The translations under genes and the position numbers were made by a program. From contig JADFQH010000166.1 in NCBI GenBank assembly GCA_022561895.1, positions 1-6,671 of the forward strand: 6,671 nt of DNA, in the 5' to 3' direction. A model generated the notes under the pieces. That model searched no databases and had not been told where the DNA came from. It saw only the letters and a program-made list of their open reading frames with translations. Of the stretch, positions 1 through 5,573 are shown one piece after another. Numbering within the stretch: position 1 is the first letter of the stretch; the number at the start of each line of letters is the position of its first letter. Source of the stretch: Methanobacteriota archaeon. Lineage in GTDB: Archaea; Halobacteriota; Halobacteria; Halobacteriales; Halalkalicoccaceae.

Positions 1-183
1 GGAGGCGTCACACTAGCGTTCTTCTTGTTCGCTCTGGCCGCCCGCAGCAACTACCTAGTGGCGGACGAACCTTCCTACTACCCGCTTTCGGCCATTATGG
101 CGGCTGGCAGCTTCCCACCGGTGTTTAGCAAGACCGAAATTCCTCACAATCTGCGGCCACACATGATTAATAGCCAGAAATGA
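1..183 (+). CDS. C-terminal tail of an unrecognised, possibly membrane, protein (5' end outside window)
   Basis: An open frame runs from the first base to a TGA at 181-183, giving 60 residues with no start inside the window. It opens with a hydrophobic stretch (GGVTLAFFLFALAARSNYLVA) that could be the last membrane helix. A more polar tail rich in Pro, Tyr and Ser follows, ending HMINSQK. I do not recognise the family. Two other frames are also open over much of this short stretch, so the frame choice rests mainly on the hydrophobic segment and on the stop lying 49 nt before the next gene. Codon use is less GC-rich at third positions than in the permease that follows, which could mean a different origin or a decaying gene. 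The reading is tentative. Confidence 0.4.
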   Translation, partial: GGVTLAFFLFALAARSNYLVADEPSYYPLSAIMAAGSFPPVFSKTEIPHNLRPHMINSQK

Positions 184-232
184 TCGGGAACGCAACCCAC
201 ATGCCTGCCCTCGAAATAGCCCGAATCACCCG

Positions 233-1927
233 ATGGTCAGTACACTCACGCTCGCAGCGGTGGGCAGCGTCCCGATTCTCGTCGTTTTCCTGTTGATGGT
301 CGGCCCACGGTGGTCCGCCGCCCGCGCGATGGGCGTCGGCTGGGTCCTCGCGACCGTCCTCGGACTCGGGATCTGGAGCATGGAGCCAACGTGGTGGGCC
401 GCCGCCGCCATCTACGGCGGGCTACAGGCGTTCGAGATCATCCACATCGTCTTCGGTGCGATATTGCTGATGAACTATCTCGAAGGCAGCGGCGCGATCG
501 CGACCATCCGCTGGCATTTCGCCCAGATCAGCGGCGATCGCCGAATTCAGGTTCTGCTGATCGGGCTTGGCTTCATGACCGTTATCGAGGGTGCAGCGGG
601 CTTCGGGACACCGGGTGCGCTCGCTGCACCCCTGCTCATCGGACTCGGCTTCCCACCGCTTGCTGCGGCGGTCTTCGGACTCTTTTTCAACGCACTCCAG
701 CCGCCCTTCGGCGCAGCGGGTACGCCCGTCATCGGCGGCACCGGTGCAGTGATCGGTGATACCCTTCCCGAGGACGTATCTCAGGGCGTCTTTCTCGGAG
801 ATATCTCCGGGTGGACCGCCGTCTTTACGGGAATTACCTTCGTCTTCTGGGGCCTGTTCGGGATCTTCCTACTCACCTACTGGTTCGGCAACGAAGACGA
901 ACGAACCCTATCGGGGGCGTTCGCGGCTACGCTTCCAGTCGCGCCCTTCGCACTCCTTCTGAGCGTGCTTGCCGGAGCCACCCAGCTACTCGTCGCGTGG
1001 GTGTTCGGCCCGGAGCTGCCGAACATCGCCGCCGGATTCGTCGTGATGGGCGTCGGGATCGCACTCGCGCGACGCGGGATTCTCATGCCCGAGGAGGCGT
1101 GGACGTTCCCCGATCGCGAGTCGTGGACCGATACGTGGCGCGGCGGACTCGGACTCGACGAGATCGCGGGCGACATCCCCGAAAAACGCATGCCCGTCTC
1201 GCTCGCGTGGACGCCCTACCTGCTCGTTGCACTCGTCTTGCTCGTCACGCGCTGGCCCGGCCTCGGATTCGACGAGGCGCTCATGGCCTATTCTATAGGA
1301 ATCTCCTCGATTCTGGGAACCGAACTCGGCTTCGCCATCGAGTATCTCTATCTGCCGGGGACGATGCCCTTCATTCCGATCGCGATTCTGACTGGCTTGC
1401 TCCATACAATGGACACGGGTGAGATGGCCCGCGCGTGGCGCGAGTCGGTGAGCCAGACGATCCCCGCAGCGATTACACTCATCGTCGCGGTCTCGCTCAC
1501 ACAGGTGATGATACAGTCGGCGACGAATCCAGTAGGAAGGATCGGCATGATGGACGCGATGTCGATCGTGCTTGCGAGCAGCGCGGGCGTTGCACTGCCC
1601 GCGGTCGCGCCGTGGATCGGCGCACTCGGCTCCTTTGTGACGGGATCGAACACCTCCTCGAACATCCTCTTCAGTGTGCTCCAGCACGACGCCGCCGCAG
1701 AAGTCGGGATCTCACGGACGATCGTCGTTGCGCTCCAGAACGTCGGCGGCGGGATCGGCAACATGGTCTCTGTACTCAACATCGTCGCCATCTGTGGCGT
1801 CGTCGGTCTCACCGGACGCGAAGGTGACATGCTCAGAAAGACGCTGGTTCCGACCGTGATCGTCACCGTCTTCGTCGGCCTGTTGGGGCTGCTCTTTGCG
1901 TTCGTGCTCGCGCCGGGCGTGTTCTGA
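233..1927 (+). CDS. lctP: L-lactate permease, LctP family
   Basis: Integral membrane carrier of the lactate permease (LctP) family, which takes up lactate and sometimes glycolate with a cation. The protein has 564 residues, close to the usual family length of about 550. It is hydrophobic throughout with many membrane helices. Family signatures are intact: EGAAGFGTPGALAAPLL from residue 119, NALQPPFGAAGTPVIGGTGA from 153, TGSNTSSNILF at 470-480, and QNVGGGIGNMVSVLNIVA from 502. A hydrophilic loop of about 40 residues (281-320, acidic) is likely cytoplasmic. The ATG at 233 is the only plausible start: no in-frame start codon is visible for at least 50 nt upstream, and the first helix begins within ten residues. 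No clear Shine-Dalgarno sequence precedes it. No lactate dehydrogenase or lutABC-like gene lies in the window, so the exact substrate (lactate, glycolate or another 2-hydroxy acid) is inferred from the family only. Confidence 0.95.
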   Translation: MVSTLTLAAVGSVPILVVFLLMVGPRWSAARAMGVGWVLATVLGLGIWSMEPTWWAAAAIYGGLQAFEIIHIVFGAILLMNYLEGSGAIATIRWHFAQISGDRRIQVLLIGLGFMTVIEGAAGFGTPGALAAPLLIGLGFPPLAAAVFGLFFNALQPPFGAAGTPVIGGTGAVIGDTLPEDVSQGVFLGDISGWTAVFTGITFVFWGLFGIFLLTYWFGNEDERTLSGAFAATLPVAPFALLLSVLAGATQLLVAWVFGPELPNIAAGFVVMGVGIALARRGILMPEEAWTFPDRESWTDTWRGGLGLDEIAGDIPEKRMPVSLAWTPYLLVALVLLVTRWPGLGFDEALMAYSIGISSILGTELGFAIEYLYLPGTMPFIPIAILTGLLHTMDTGEMARAWRESVSQTIPAAITLIVAVSLTQVMIQSATNPVGRIGMMDAMSIVLASSAGVALPAVAPWIGALGSFVTGSNTSSNILFSVLQHDAAAEVGISRTIVVALQNVGGGIGNMVSVLNIVAICGVVGLTGREGDMLRKTLVPTVIVTVFVGLLGLLFAFVLAPGVF

Positions 1928-1938
1928 GCGGCAACCAC

Positions 1939-1946
1939 AAATATTT
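1939..1946 (+). promoter_or_regulatory. TATA-like box for the winged-helix gene (leaderless promoter)
   Basis: The AT-only octamer AAATATTT sits in otherwise GC-rich DNA, centred about 28 nt before the ATG at 1971. Haloarchaeal TATA boxes lie about 26-28 nt before the transcription start, so transcription would begin at or next to the ATG, giving a leaderless mRNA. This supports the ATG at 1971 over starts further upstream, and implies that the two-gene unit is transcribed separately from the permease. Confidence 0.55.
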
Positions 1947-1970
1947 GCGCCTGTAACTCAGATAGATTGT

Positions 1971-2504
1971 ATGGAAGAGTTCGGACCTGACCCCTCGTCC
2001 GAGGCACTCGACGCCGAGCGAGAGCAATGGGACGGTCTCGACACCAGACAGCGGGTCAGACAGGTCGTTACCGGCTGTCGGGACCCCACCTCGGTCGCGG
2101 AGATCGCGGCGCGAGCAGGCTGTTCTGAGAACGCGGCTCGGAAACATCTCGTGGATCTCGCGGATCTCGGTGTCGTAGAGAGGCATAGCAAGGGGAGATC
2201 GAACCGCTATGCGCGAAACAACGAGTACGTCCGGTGGCGGCAGGCAAACGAGCTGGTGACGAATCATAGCTCAGAGAAACTGTTCGCACAGCTACGAGAG
2301 CTAGAAGAGCGCGAGGCGGTGTTTCGAGACGAGTACGGGGTCGGAACCCCGAACGAAGTGGCGTTCCCCGACAACGCGGATCACGAGACGATCCACGAGC
2401 GATGGGAGGAGACCGGCGAGTGGGCGACTATTCGTTGGCAGATCGAGATCCACCGGGACGCACTACGAATGGCGAAACGACGCCGTGATGGGCTACCGGC
2501 CTGA
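1971..2504 (+). CDS. Winged-helix DNA-binding protein (haloarchaeal DUF7342-like)
   Basis: Predicted transcription factor of 177 residues. An acidic N-terminus (about 1-20) precedes a winged helix-turn-helix at about 26-85. In it, the segment TSVAEIAARAGCSENAARKHL gives helix-turn-helix and recognition helix, followed by LADLGVVERHSKGRSNRYARN as the wing. The C-terminal half is charged and helical: a coiled-coil-like segment (LFAQLRELEEREAVFRDEYG) and a motif DHETIHERWEETGEWATIRWQIEIHRDALRMA. This resembles the haloarchaeal family I know as DUF7342, often labelled TrmB- or ArsR-like. The family name is from memory, not a search. The frame extends 25 codons further upstream, but that extension overlaps the permease end, is Arg/Cys-rich and has no promoter, whereas 1971 has a well-spaced TATA box. 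Its TGA lies 2 nt before the next gene's ATG at 2507, so the two are probably co-transcribed and work together. It could regulate its own operon, but the target is not shown by the sequence. Confidence 0.82.
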   Translation: MEEFGPDPSSEALDAEREQWDGLDTRQRVRQVVTGCRDPTSVAEIAARAGCSENAARKHLVDLADLGVVERHSKGRSNRYARNNEYVRWRQANELVTNHSSEKLFAQLRELEEREAVFRDEYGVGTPNEVAFPDNADHETIHERWEETGEWATIRWQIEIHRDALRMAKRRRDGLPA

Positions 2505-2506
2505 GA

Positions 2507-2931
2507 ATGAAAGAAGAGCGAGCGCCGATCGATGTCGCCGTCCTCGATCTGTCCGTGAGCGAGCACGAACACACCCGCTCGTCGAGCGAGTCGAAGCAAA
2601 GGAGGACATCGAAACACCATCGACGCTCGTCCTCCGGTTCGAAATGAACCGGTATCCCGAGTCGGTATCGGGCGCTCGACTCGAAATCCAATGGTTCGAG
2701 AACAACGAGTACAGTTCCCATTACCACGAATCACACGGGAACGACCGGGTATGGCAGTGTCGGTGGGATAGACATCCCAATCCGCACGCGACCGACGCGC
2801 ATTTTCACCGTCCACCCAACGCCGACACGAGCGATATCGTCGCCGATTCGGGCGCGGTCCCTCGTCCCGAAGAGATGTTTACACGCACACTTGCGAACGG
2901 CAGACAGCGGATCAGCGAGTTGTGGGAGTAA
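2507..2931 (+). CDS. Small His/Trp-rich haloarchaeal protein of unknown function, apparent frameshift near 2549
   Basis: Second gene of the winged-helix unit. From 2551 to the TAA at 2929-2931 the frame encodes RERARTHPLVERVEA, then RLEIQWFENNEYSSHYHESH, VWQCRWDRHPNPH, DAHFHRPP and a helical end (FTRTLANGRQRISELWE). I recall small haloarchaeal proteins with the same RWDRHPNPH/HFHPPP pattern next to winged-helix genes. Their function is unknown; seven His between 2719 and 2808 suggest metal binding or catalysis. The continuous frame starts at GTG 2485 or ATG 2488, overlapping the upstream gene, and its first 22 residues are Arg-rich with few G/C third positions. The ATG at 2507 instead reads MKEERAPIDVAVLD in another frame with normal codon use. 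One added base at 2549-2550 joins this to VRERARTHPLVERV. I infer a one-base deletion or sequence error. If the sequence is right, only the Arg-rich version starting at 2485/2488 can be made. Confidence 0.68.
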
Positions 2932-2988
2932 ATCGAGGGAACGCGAGAAATCGACGAAACGAAACAGTTCGGTTCACTACTATCTGCA

Positions 2989-4263
2989 ATGGATATCGAG
3001 TTTCTCGGCGGCGCGCGCGAGATCGGCCGGAGTTCGATCCTGATCAGCGAGGGACGAAGTCCCTCTGGCAATCGGACGCGGTCCGATGACAACGATTCTC
3101 TCTTGCTCGATTTCGGGATGAGCACCGACAACCCGCCGCGCTTGCCACTCGACTGTGATCCTGACGCCGTCGTCGTCAGCCACGGTCATCTCGACCACGC
3201 TGGGGCGGTTCCCGCGTTGCTCTCGGGTGCTGCGCGTCCGGCAGTTCACTGGACTGGCCCTACAAAAGAGCTTGCGATGACGCTTGCACGCGATACGCTG
3301 AAGCTCCATGGTGGGAGTTATCGCTGTCCGTTTACCGAAACCGAACTCGCGCGGCTAACGCAGGTTTCCGAGACCCACGGATATGGTGAAACGTTCGAAG
3401 CGGCGGGGTATGAGGTGACGTTTTACAACGCCGGACACATTCCCGGTAGCGCGCACGTGCTGGTTTATGATGATGAGAACCGATTGCTCTATACGGGCGA
3501 TTTCCATACGGACTCACAGCGTCTCGTCTCGGGAACCACCGACCGGCCTGAGGCCGACCTCGTCATCTGTGAGAGCACCTACTCGGACGTAGTTCATGAG
3601 AAGCGAGCCGCGGTCGAGCAGCGATTCGCAGAGAGCGTCAAAACCACGCTCTGGGAAGGGGGTACGGTGATCATCCCCGCCTTTGCGATCGGGCGCACCC
3701 AAGAGATGCTGCTGGTCTGTGCGGCCCACGACATCCCGTGTTACGTCGATGGGATGGGTAAAAGAGTCACCGAGATGCTAAAGCGCTATCCCGAGTTTCT
3801 CCGCGATTTCGAAGCGTTCAGGCGGGCGAAATCAGGTGCTAGATTCGTCACCGGGCGAGATGGCCAACGAAAGCGGATCACGGACCAGAAGGCAGCGATC
3901 ATCACCACCAGCGGGATGCTTACTGGTGGTCCGGCGATGAGCTACATTCCCGAGATCCGAGGGAATCCGGTGAACAAAATCACCATGACCGGGTATCAGG
4001 TCGAGGGAACGCCCGGCCGCGAGCTACTGGATACCGGGAGTGCGGAGATCGATGGGACGGTGATGCCCGTTTCGGCGCAGGTCGAAGCCTACGATTTTTC
4101 GGCCCACGCCGACCGCAACGGACTCTTCGAGTTTTTATCGAGCTACGAGGACACCCCAGTACTGGTGAACCACGGCGATCGCTGCGAGGAGTTTGCAGCG
4201 GAGCTACGCGAAGAAGGGTACGAGGCGAGCGCGCCAGCGTTGGGTGAGCGGGCTACGCTCTGA
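2989..4263 (+). CDS. Metallo-beta-lactamase/beta-CASP ribonuclease, archaeal CPSF2 type (no KH domains)
   Basis: Predicted cytoplasmic zinc-dependent RNase of the CPSF73/Ysh1-related archaeal family, 424 residues. It lacks the N-terminal KH domains of aCPSF1 and so fits the shorter aCPSF2 group. All catalytic motifs are present: LLLDFG (motif 1, 38-43), HGHLDH (65-70), His150 in NAGHIPGS, Asp171 in TGDFH, beta-CASP motif A Glu195 (CESTYSD), motif B His373 (FSAHAD) and motif C His395 (VNHGD). A Gly/Thr-rich segment TTSGMLTGGP lies at 306-315. It should cleave RNA endonucleolytically and/or degrade it 5'-3' in mRNA maturation or turnover. The ATG at 2989 is supported because MDIEFLGGAREIGRSS is the canonical first strand. 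Residues 21-33 (EGRSPSGNRTRSD) form an insert encoded by a 39-bp palindromic element. Removing it restores a normal ILIS-DNDSLLLDFG strand and loop, so activity is probably kept. The gene converges on the small membrane protein gene with a 4-nt gap between stop codons. Confidence 0.93.
   Translation: MDIEFLGGAREIGRSSILISEGRSPSGNRTRSDDNDSLLLDFGMSTDNPPRLPLDCDPDAVVVSHGHLDHAGAVPALLSGAARPAVHWTGPTKELAMTLARDTLKLHGGSYRCPFTETELARLTQVSETHGYGETFEAAGYEVTFYNAGHIPGSAHVLVYDDENRLLYTGDFHTDSQRLVSGTTDRPEADLVICESTYSDVVHEKRAAVEQRFAESVKTTLWEGGTVIIPAFAIGRTQEMLLVCAAHDIPCYVDGMGKRVTEMLKRYPEFLRDFEAFRRAKSGARFVTGRDGQRKRITDQKAAIITTSGMLTGGPAMSYIPEIRGNPVNKITMTGYQVEGTPGRELLDTGSAEIDGTVMPVSAQVEAYDFSAHADRNGLFEFLSSYEDTPVLVNHGDRCEEFAAELREEGYEASAPALGERATL
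3049..3087. repeat. 39-bp in-frame double-hairpin insert in the RNase gene (REP-like palindromic unit)
   Basis: Two perfect inverted repeats stand in tandem. The first is GAGGGAC (3049-3055), loop GAA, GTCCCTC (3059-3065). After a 5-nt spacer TGGCA comes ATCGGAC (3071-3077), loop GCG, GTCCGAT (3081-3087). Both contain the core GGAC-N3-GTCC, offset by 22 bp. The element begins and ends on codon boundaries (13 codons) and sits in a surface loop between the first two strands of the metallo-beta-lactamase fold. The structure is directly visible; that it is a mobile or dispersed repeat is inference, since there is no second copy in the window. Confidence 0.6.
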
Positions 4264-4274
4264 GCGATCAGAGC
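4257..4274. terminator. Inverted repeat holding both convergent stop codons
   Basis: GCTCTGA (4257-4263) and TCAGAGC (4268-4274) are perfect 7-bp arms around the loop GCGA. The last three bases of the left arm are the TGA of the RNase gene. The first three of the right arm are the TGA of the 58-residue gene read on the minus strand. On the + strand RNA the loop would be a GNRA-type tetraloop. No T tract follows on the + side. It could act as a two-way 3'-end hairpin or mRNA stabiliser; termination itself is inferred. Confidence 0.4.
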
Positions 4275-4444
4275 ACCGTTGTCCACGCGAGGACGGCGAC
4301 AAACAGCCCGATGACGAGCGCCGAGGCGATGTCGAAGGCAAAGCCGCTGTCGCCCCGGATGTCCCGCGTGCTGAAGGCGAGTGCGAGCAGCCCCCCGACG
4401 GTGACCAGCAGGACGAGCACGACGTACATGAGGTAGAGTACCAT
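4268..4444 (-). CDS. 58-residue two-helix membrane protein of unknown function
   Basis: The minus strand reads ATG at 4444-4442 to TGA at 4270-4268. The product has a hydrophobic helix at about 3-24 (MVLYLMYVVLVLLVTVGGLL), a short charged loop around 25-34 (STRDIRGDSG), and a second helix at about 36-58 ending WTTVL. Third codon positions are almost all G or C, as in the neighbouring conserved genes and unlike a chance frame. Longer frames crossing this stretch on either strand give Arg/Ser/Pro-rich products typical of shadows. The two-helix hairpin with a polar turn suggests a small inner-membrane protein, perhaps an accessory subunit, but I do not recognise a function. It is divergent from the 132-residue gene with 77 nt between starts, and converges on the RNase gene. 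Upstream, GAAACGCTTAGTG (about 29 nt before the ATG) is a weak BRE/TATA candidate for a leaderless start. Confidence 0.75.
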   Translation of the reverse strand: MVLYLMYVVLVLLVTVGGLLALAFSTRDIRGDSGFAFDIASALVIGLFVAVLAWTTVL

Positions 4445-4488
4445 ACCAGTGGTATCGGTGTGACTGCACTAAGCGTTTCTGGAGTCAC
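4443..4488. promoter_or_regulatory. Shared divergent control region with two inverted repeats
   Basis: Between the divergent starts lie two perfect inverted repeats. ATACCA-G-TGGTAT (4443-4455) overlaps the start codon of the minus gene. GTGACT (4460-4465) pairs with AGTCAC (4483-4488) across 17 nt. The weak TATA candidate for the minus gene (read as CTTAGT) lies inside the second repeat. Placement at a predicted leaderless start would suit an operator, but short inverted repeats also occur by chance. Confidence 0.3.
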
Positions 4489-4521
4489 AACGGTAATGCC
4501 CGCCGCCCGGTAAGCAAGTCT

Positions 4522-4920
4522 ATGCGAATGGAGCTTCGGGTGTGCAAGCACTGTTTCAACGGCGAGCACGGTAACCCCCAGAAGACGGCCGTCACACAGG
4601 ATATGGTCGCATGTGCGAAACAAGTACGGGAGTACAAGGACATGATCGGGCTCGAAAGCCTCTACATCGCGATGGTCGAGGAGGGCGATACCGGCGGCGC
4701 GGAGGCCCTCCCGGTGATCGTCGCGAGCATCGAAGGCAGCCGGGTGAACCTCTCTGATACACAGTTGGTAATGGAAGACGGCGACGGCAATATGCTGGTG
4801 TACCCCGAGCCGAAGGACATTCTTGAGGTGCTCACTCGGAACTTGGACCAGATCGATAGCCAGACCAGAAACGAGATTATGGTCGAACTCTCGGAGGAAT
4901 CGACCGAGTTGGTCGGTTAA
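4522..4920 (+). CDS. Acidic conserved-type hypothetical protein with N-terminal Cys/His cluster
   Basis: A soluble, acidic protein of 132 residues with no membrane helix or signal peptide. I do not recognise the family. The N-terminus has Cys8-x2-Cys11-x4-His16 (RVCKHCFNGEHG) plus Cys31, which could form a small metal site, though a full zinc ribbon is not evident. The middle (about 45-95) reads as alternating strands (SLYIAMVEEGD, ALPVIVASIEGSRVNLSD, QLVMEDGDGNMLVYPEP). The C-terminus (98-132) is helical and very acidic (ILEVLTRNLDQIDSQTRNEIMVELSEESTELVG). The composition and G/C-rich third positions support a genuine haloarchaeal gene. Start: ATG at 4522 gives MRMEL; the second ATG at 4528 would remove only two residues and cannot be excluded. 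No Shine-Dalgarno sequence is visible, so a leaderless transcript is likely. It is divergent from the 58-residue membrane protein. Confidence 0.8.
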   Translation: MRMELRVCKHCFNGEHGNPQKTAVTQDMVACAKQVREYKDMIGLESLYIAMVEEGDTGGAEALPVIVASIEGSRVNLSDTQLVMEDGDGNMLVYPEPKDILEVLTRNLDQIDSQTRNEIMVELSEESTELVG

Positions 4921-4953
4921 TCGAAATGTATCGCGCACGGTAGTTCGTCAAAT

Positions 4954-4974
4954 CGATCACAACTAGTTGGATCG
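4954..4974. terminator. Near-perfect palindrome centred on a stop codon, between convergent genes
   Basis: CGATC-A-CAACT (4954-4964) is followed at once by AGTTG-GATCG (4965-4974): ten paired positions with one bulged A. The TAG of the minus-strand membrane protein (4965-4963) lies at its centre. It also lies 34 nt past the TAA of the + strand gene, so it could end or protect both transcripts. No T tract follows on either strand. A role in 3'-end formation is inferred. Confidence 0.35.
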
Positions 4975-5391
4975 GTTCCCGTCGGAGCGCCAACCGGACA
5001 CGCCACCGGCTAACAGGATGTAAGAGAGCATATATACGACGATACCAAGAAACATCCCAGCAATGGTATCGTCAACCCATGCAGGCGGTACTAAAGAAAA
5101 CTGGAGGAGAGCAAGGACTCCCACGACAAAAAGAAAGACAACGAACAGTCGCCCGACCCCACCGATTCTTTGAAACCAGTCACCGAACTCTTTACCAAGT
5201 GTTGTGTTAGCAACTGGTCCCGCTACAACGAGGAATCCAAGAAAACCAAACAGGACTGCGGGCCACAGCAGTGTCGATGGCGAGAAGAAACTAGGAGCGA
5301 ACGAGACAGCGACTACTGCCACTATCACGACCTCCATCCACGTTGGCGGGCGGTTCGGAAAATAGCTCGACAGAGCCGATCTGACACTCAT
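4963..5391 (-). CDS. Four-helix membrane protein of unknown function
   Basis: The product has 142 residues and about four predicted membrane helices: 19-36 (MEVVIVAVVAVSFAPSFF), 41-58 (LLWPAVLFGFLGFLVVAG), 80-99 (GRLFVVFLFVVGVLALLQFS) and 110-130 (IAGMFLGIVVYMLSYILLAGG). A polar loop (60-77) lies between helices 2 and 3, and the tail is short and hydrophilic (WRSDGNRSN). I see no catalytic motif or conserved-family signature. Third codon positions are noticeably richer in A/T than in the permease, RNase or cytochrome genes, and the upstream DNA is very AT-rich, which fits recent acquisition or relaxed selection. The ATG at 5391 is chosen because a TATA-like sequence (read GATATAGT, 5418-5411) lies about 24 nt upstream, allowing a near-leaderless transcript. 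A frame on the opposite strand across 5170-5397 is a shadow. Confidence 0.7.
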   Translation of the reverse strand: MSVRSALSSYFPNRPPTWMEVVIVAVVAVSFAPSFFSPSTLLWPAVLFGFLGFLVVAGPVANTTLGKEFGDWFQRIGGVGRLFVVFLFVVGVLALLQFSLVPPAWVDDTIAGMFLGIVVYMLSYILLAGGVSGWRSDGNRSN

Positions 5392-5410
5392 ACATGAATT
5401 ATTATGCTAA

Positions 5411-5418
5411 ACTATATC
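5411..5418 (-). promoter_or_regulatory. TATA-like box for the four-helix membrane protein
   Basis: On the minus strand the sequence reads GATATAGT, centred about 24 nt before the ATG at 5391, which is close to haloarchaeal TATA spacing for a leaderless or very short-leader mRNA. The surrounding DNA is AT-rich, so chance matches are more likely here than elsewhere. The rest of the 5392-5565 spacer holds no convincing gene. Confidence 0.35.
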
Positions 5419-5543
5419 AGTTTTTTTGATCTGCTTTATTTTGAGTCTGGAAGCCATTAGTGAAATATAGTAGAATCCCAACTCCAGAAGTGAAATTTCG
5501 TCGGATTAGACAGCGCCTGCGGAACCATAAAATCCTACCTGTC

Positions 5544-5573
5544 AGAATAGAAAACGACTGTTAATTCAGTCGT
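5544..5573 (-). terminator. Stem-loop plus T tract at the end of the cytochrome b gene
   Basis: On the minus strand ACGACTG (5573-5567), loop AATTAA, CAGTCGT (5560-5554) form a perfect 7-bp stem. The stem runs directly into a T-rich tract (GTTTTCTATTC, 5555-5544). The gene's TGA (5568-5566) spans the stem-loop junction. The layout resembles an intrinsic terminator. T tracts are the established archaeal termination signal, and the hairpin may also protect the 3' end. Confidence 0.55.

Noticed and set aside
310..1827. + strand frames in alternative phase within the permease (310-759, 811-1422, 1435-1827)
   Set aside because: Arg-rich out-of-frame translations of lctP with no hydrophobic pattern or promoter.
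1896..1970. 25-codon N-terminal extension of the winged-helix protein
   Set aside because: It overlaps the end of the permease gene, is Arg/Cys-rich, and the TATA box at 1939-1946 points to a start at 1971.
986..2007. Long minus-strand frames antisense to the permease (986-1687 and 1348-2007)
   Set aside because: The permease is complete with family motifs along its length; the antisense products are low-complexity Arg- or Thr/Pro-rich shadows.
2546..2556. Programmed ribosomal frameshifting as explanation for the split partner gene
   Set aside because: No X-XXY-YYZ slippery sequence or obvious downstream pseudoknot is seen; a one-base deletion or sequence error is simpler.
4204..4938. Long minus-strand frame (244 residues) across the 58-residue and 132-residue genes
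   Set aside because: It is antisense to a well-supported acidic gene. The product is Ser/Arg/His-rich with no domain, as expected for a mirror frame in GC-rich DNA.
5460..5496. Short direct repeat GTGAAAT (5460-5466 and 5489-5495)
   Set aside because: Only two 7-bp copies in AT-rich DNA; no array, no conserved spacing, so chance is likely and it is not a CRISPR.
5457..5528. 23-codon minus-strand frame (MVPQALSN...) in the AT-rich spacer
   Set aside because: Too short, with no promoter at the right distance, no clear codon bias, and it follows a terminator-like hairpin.
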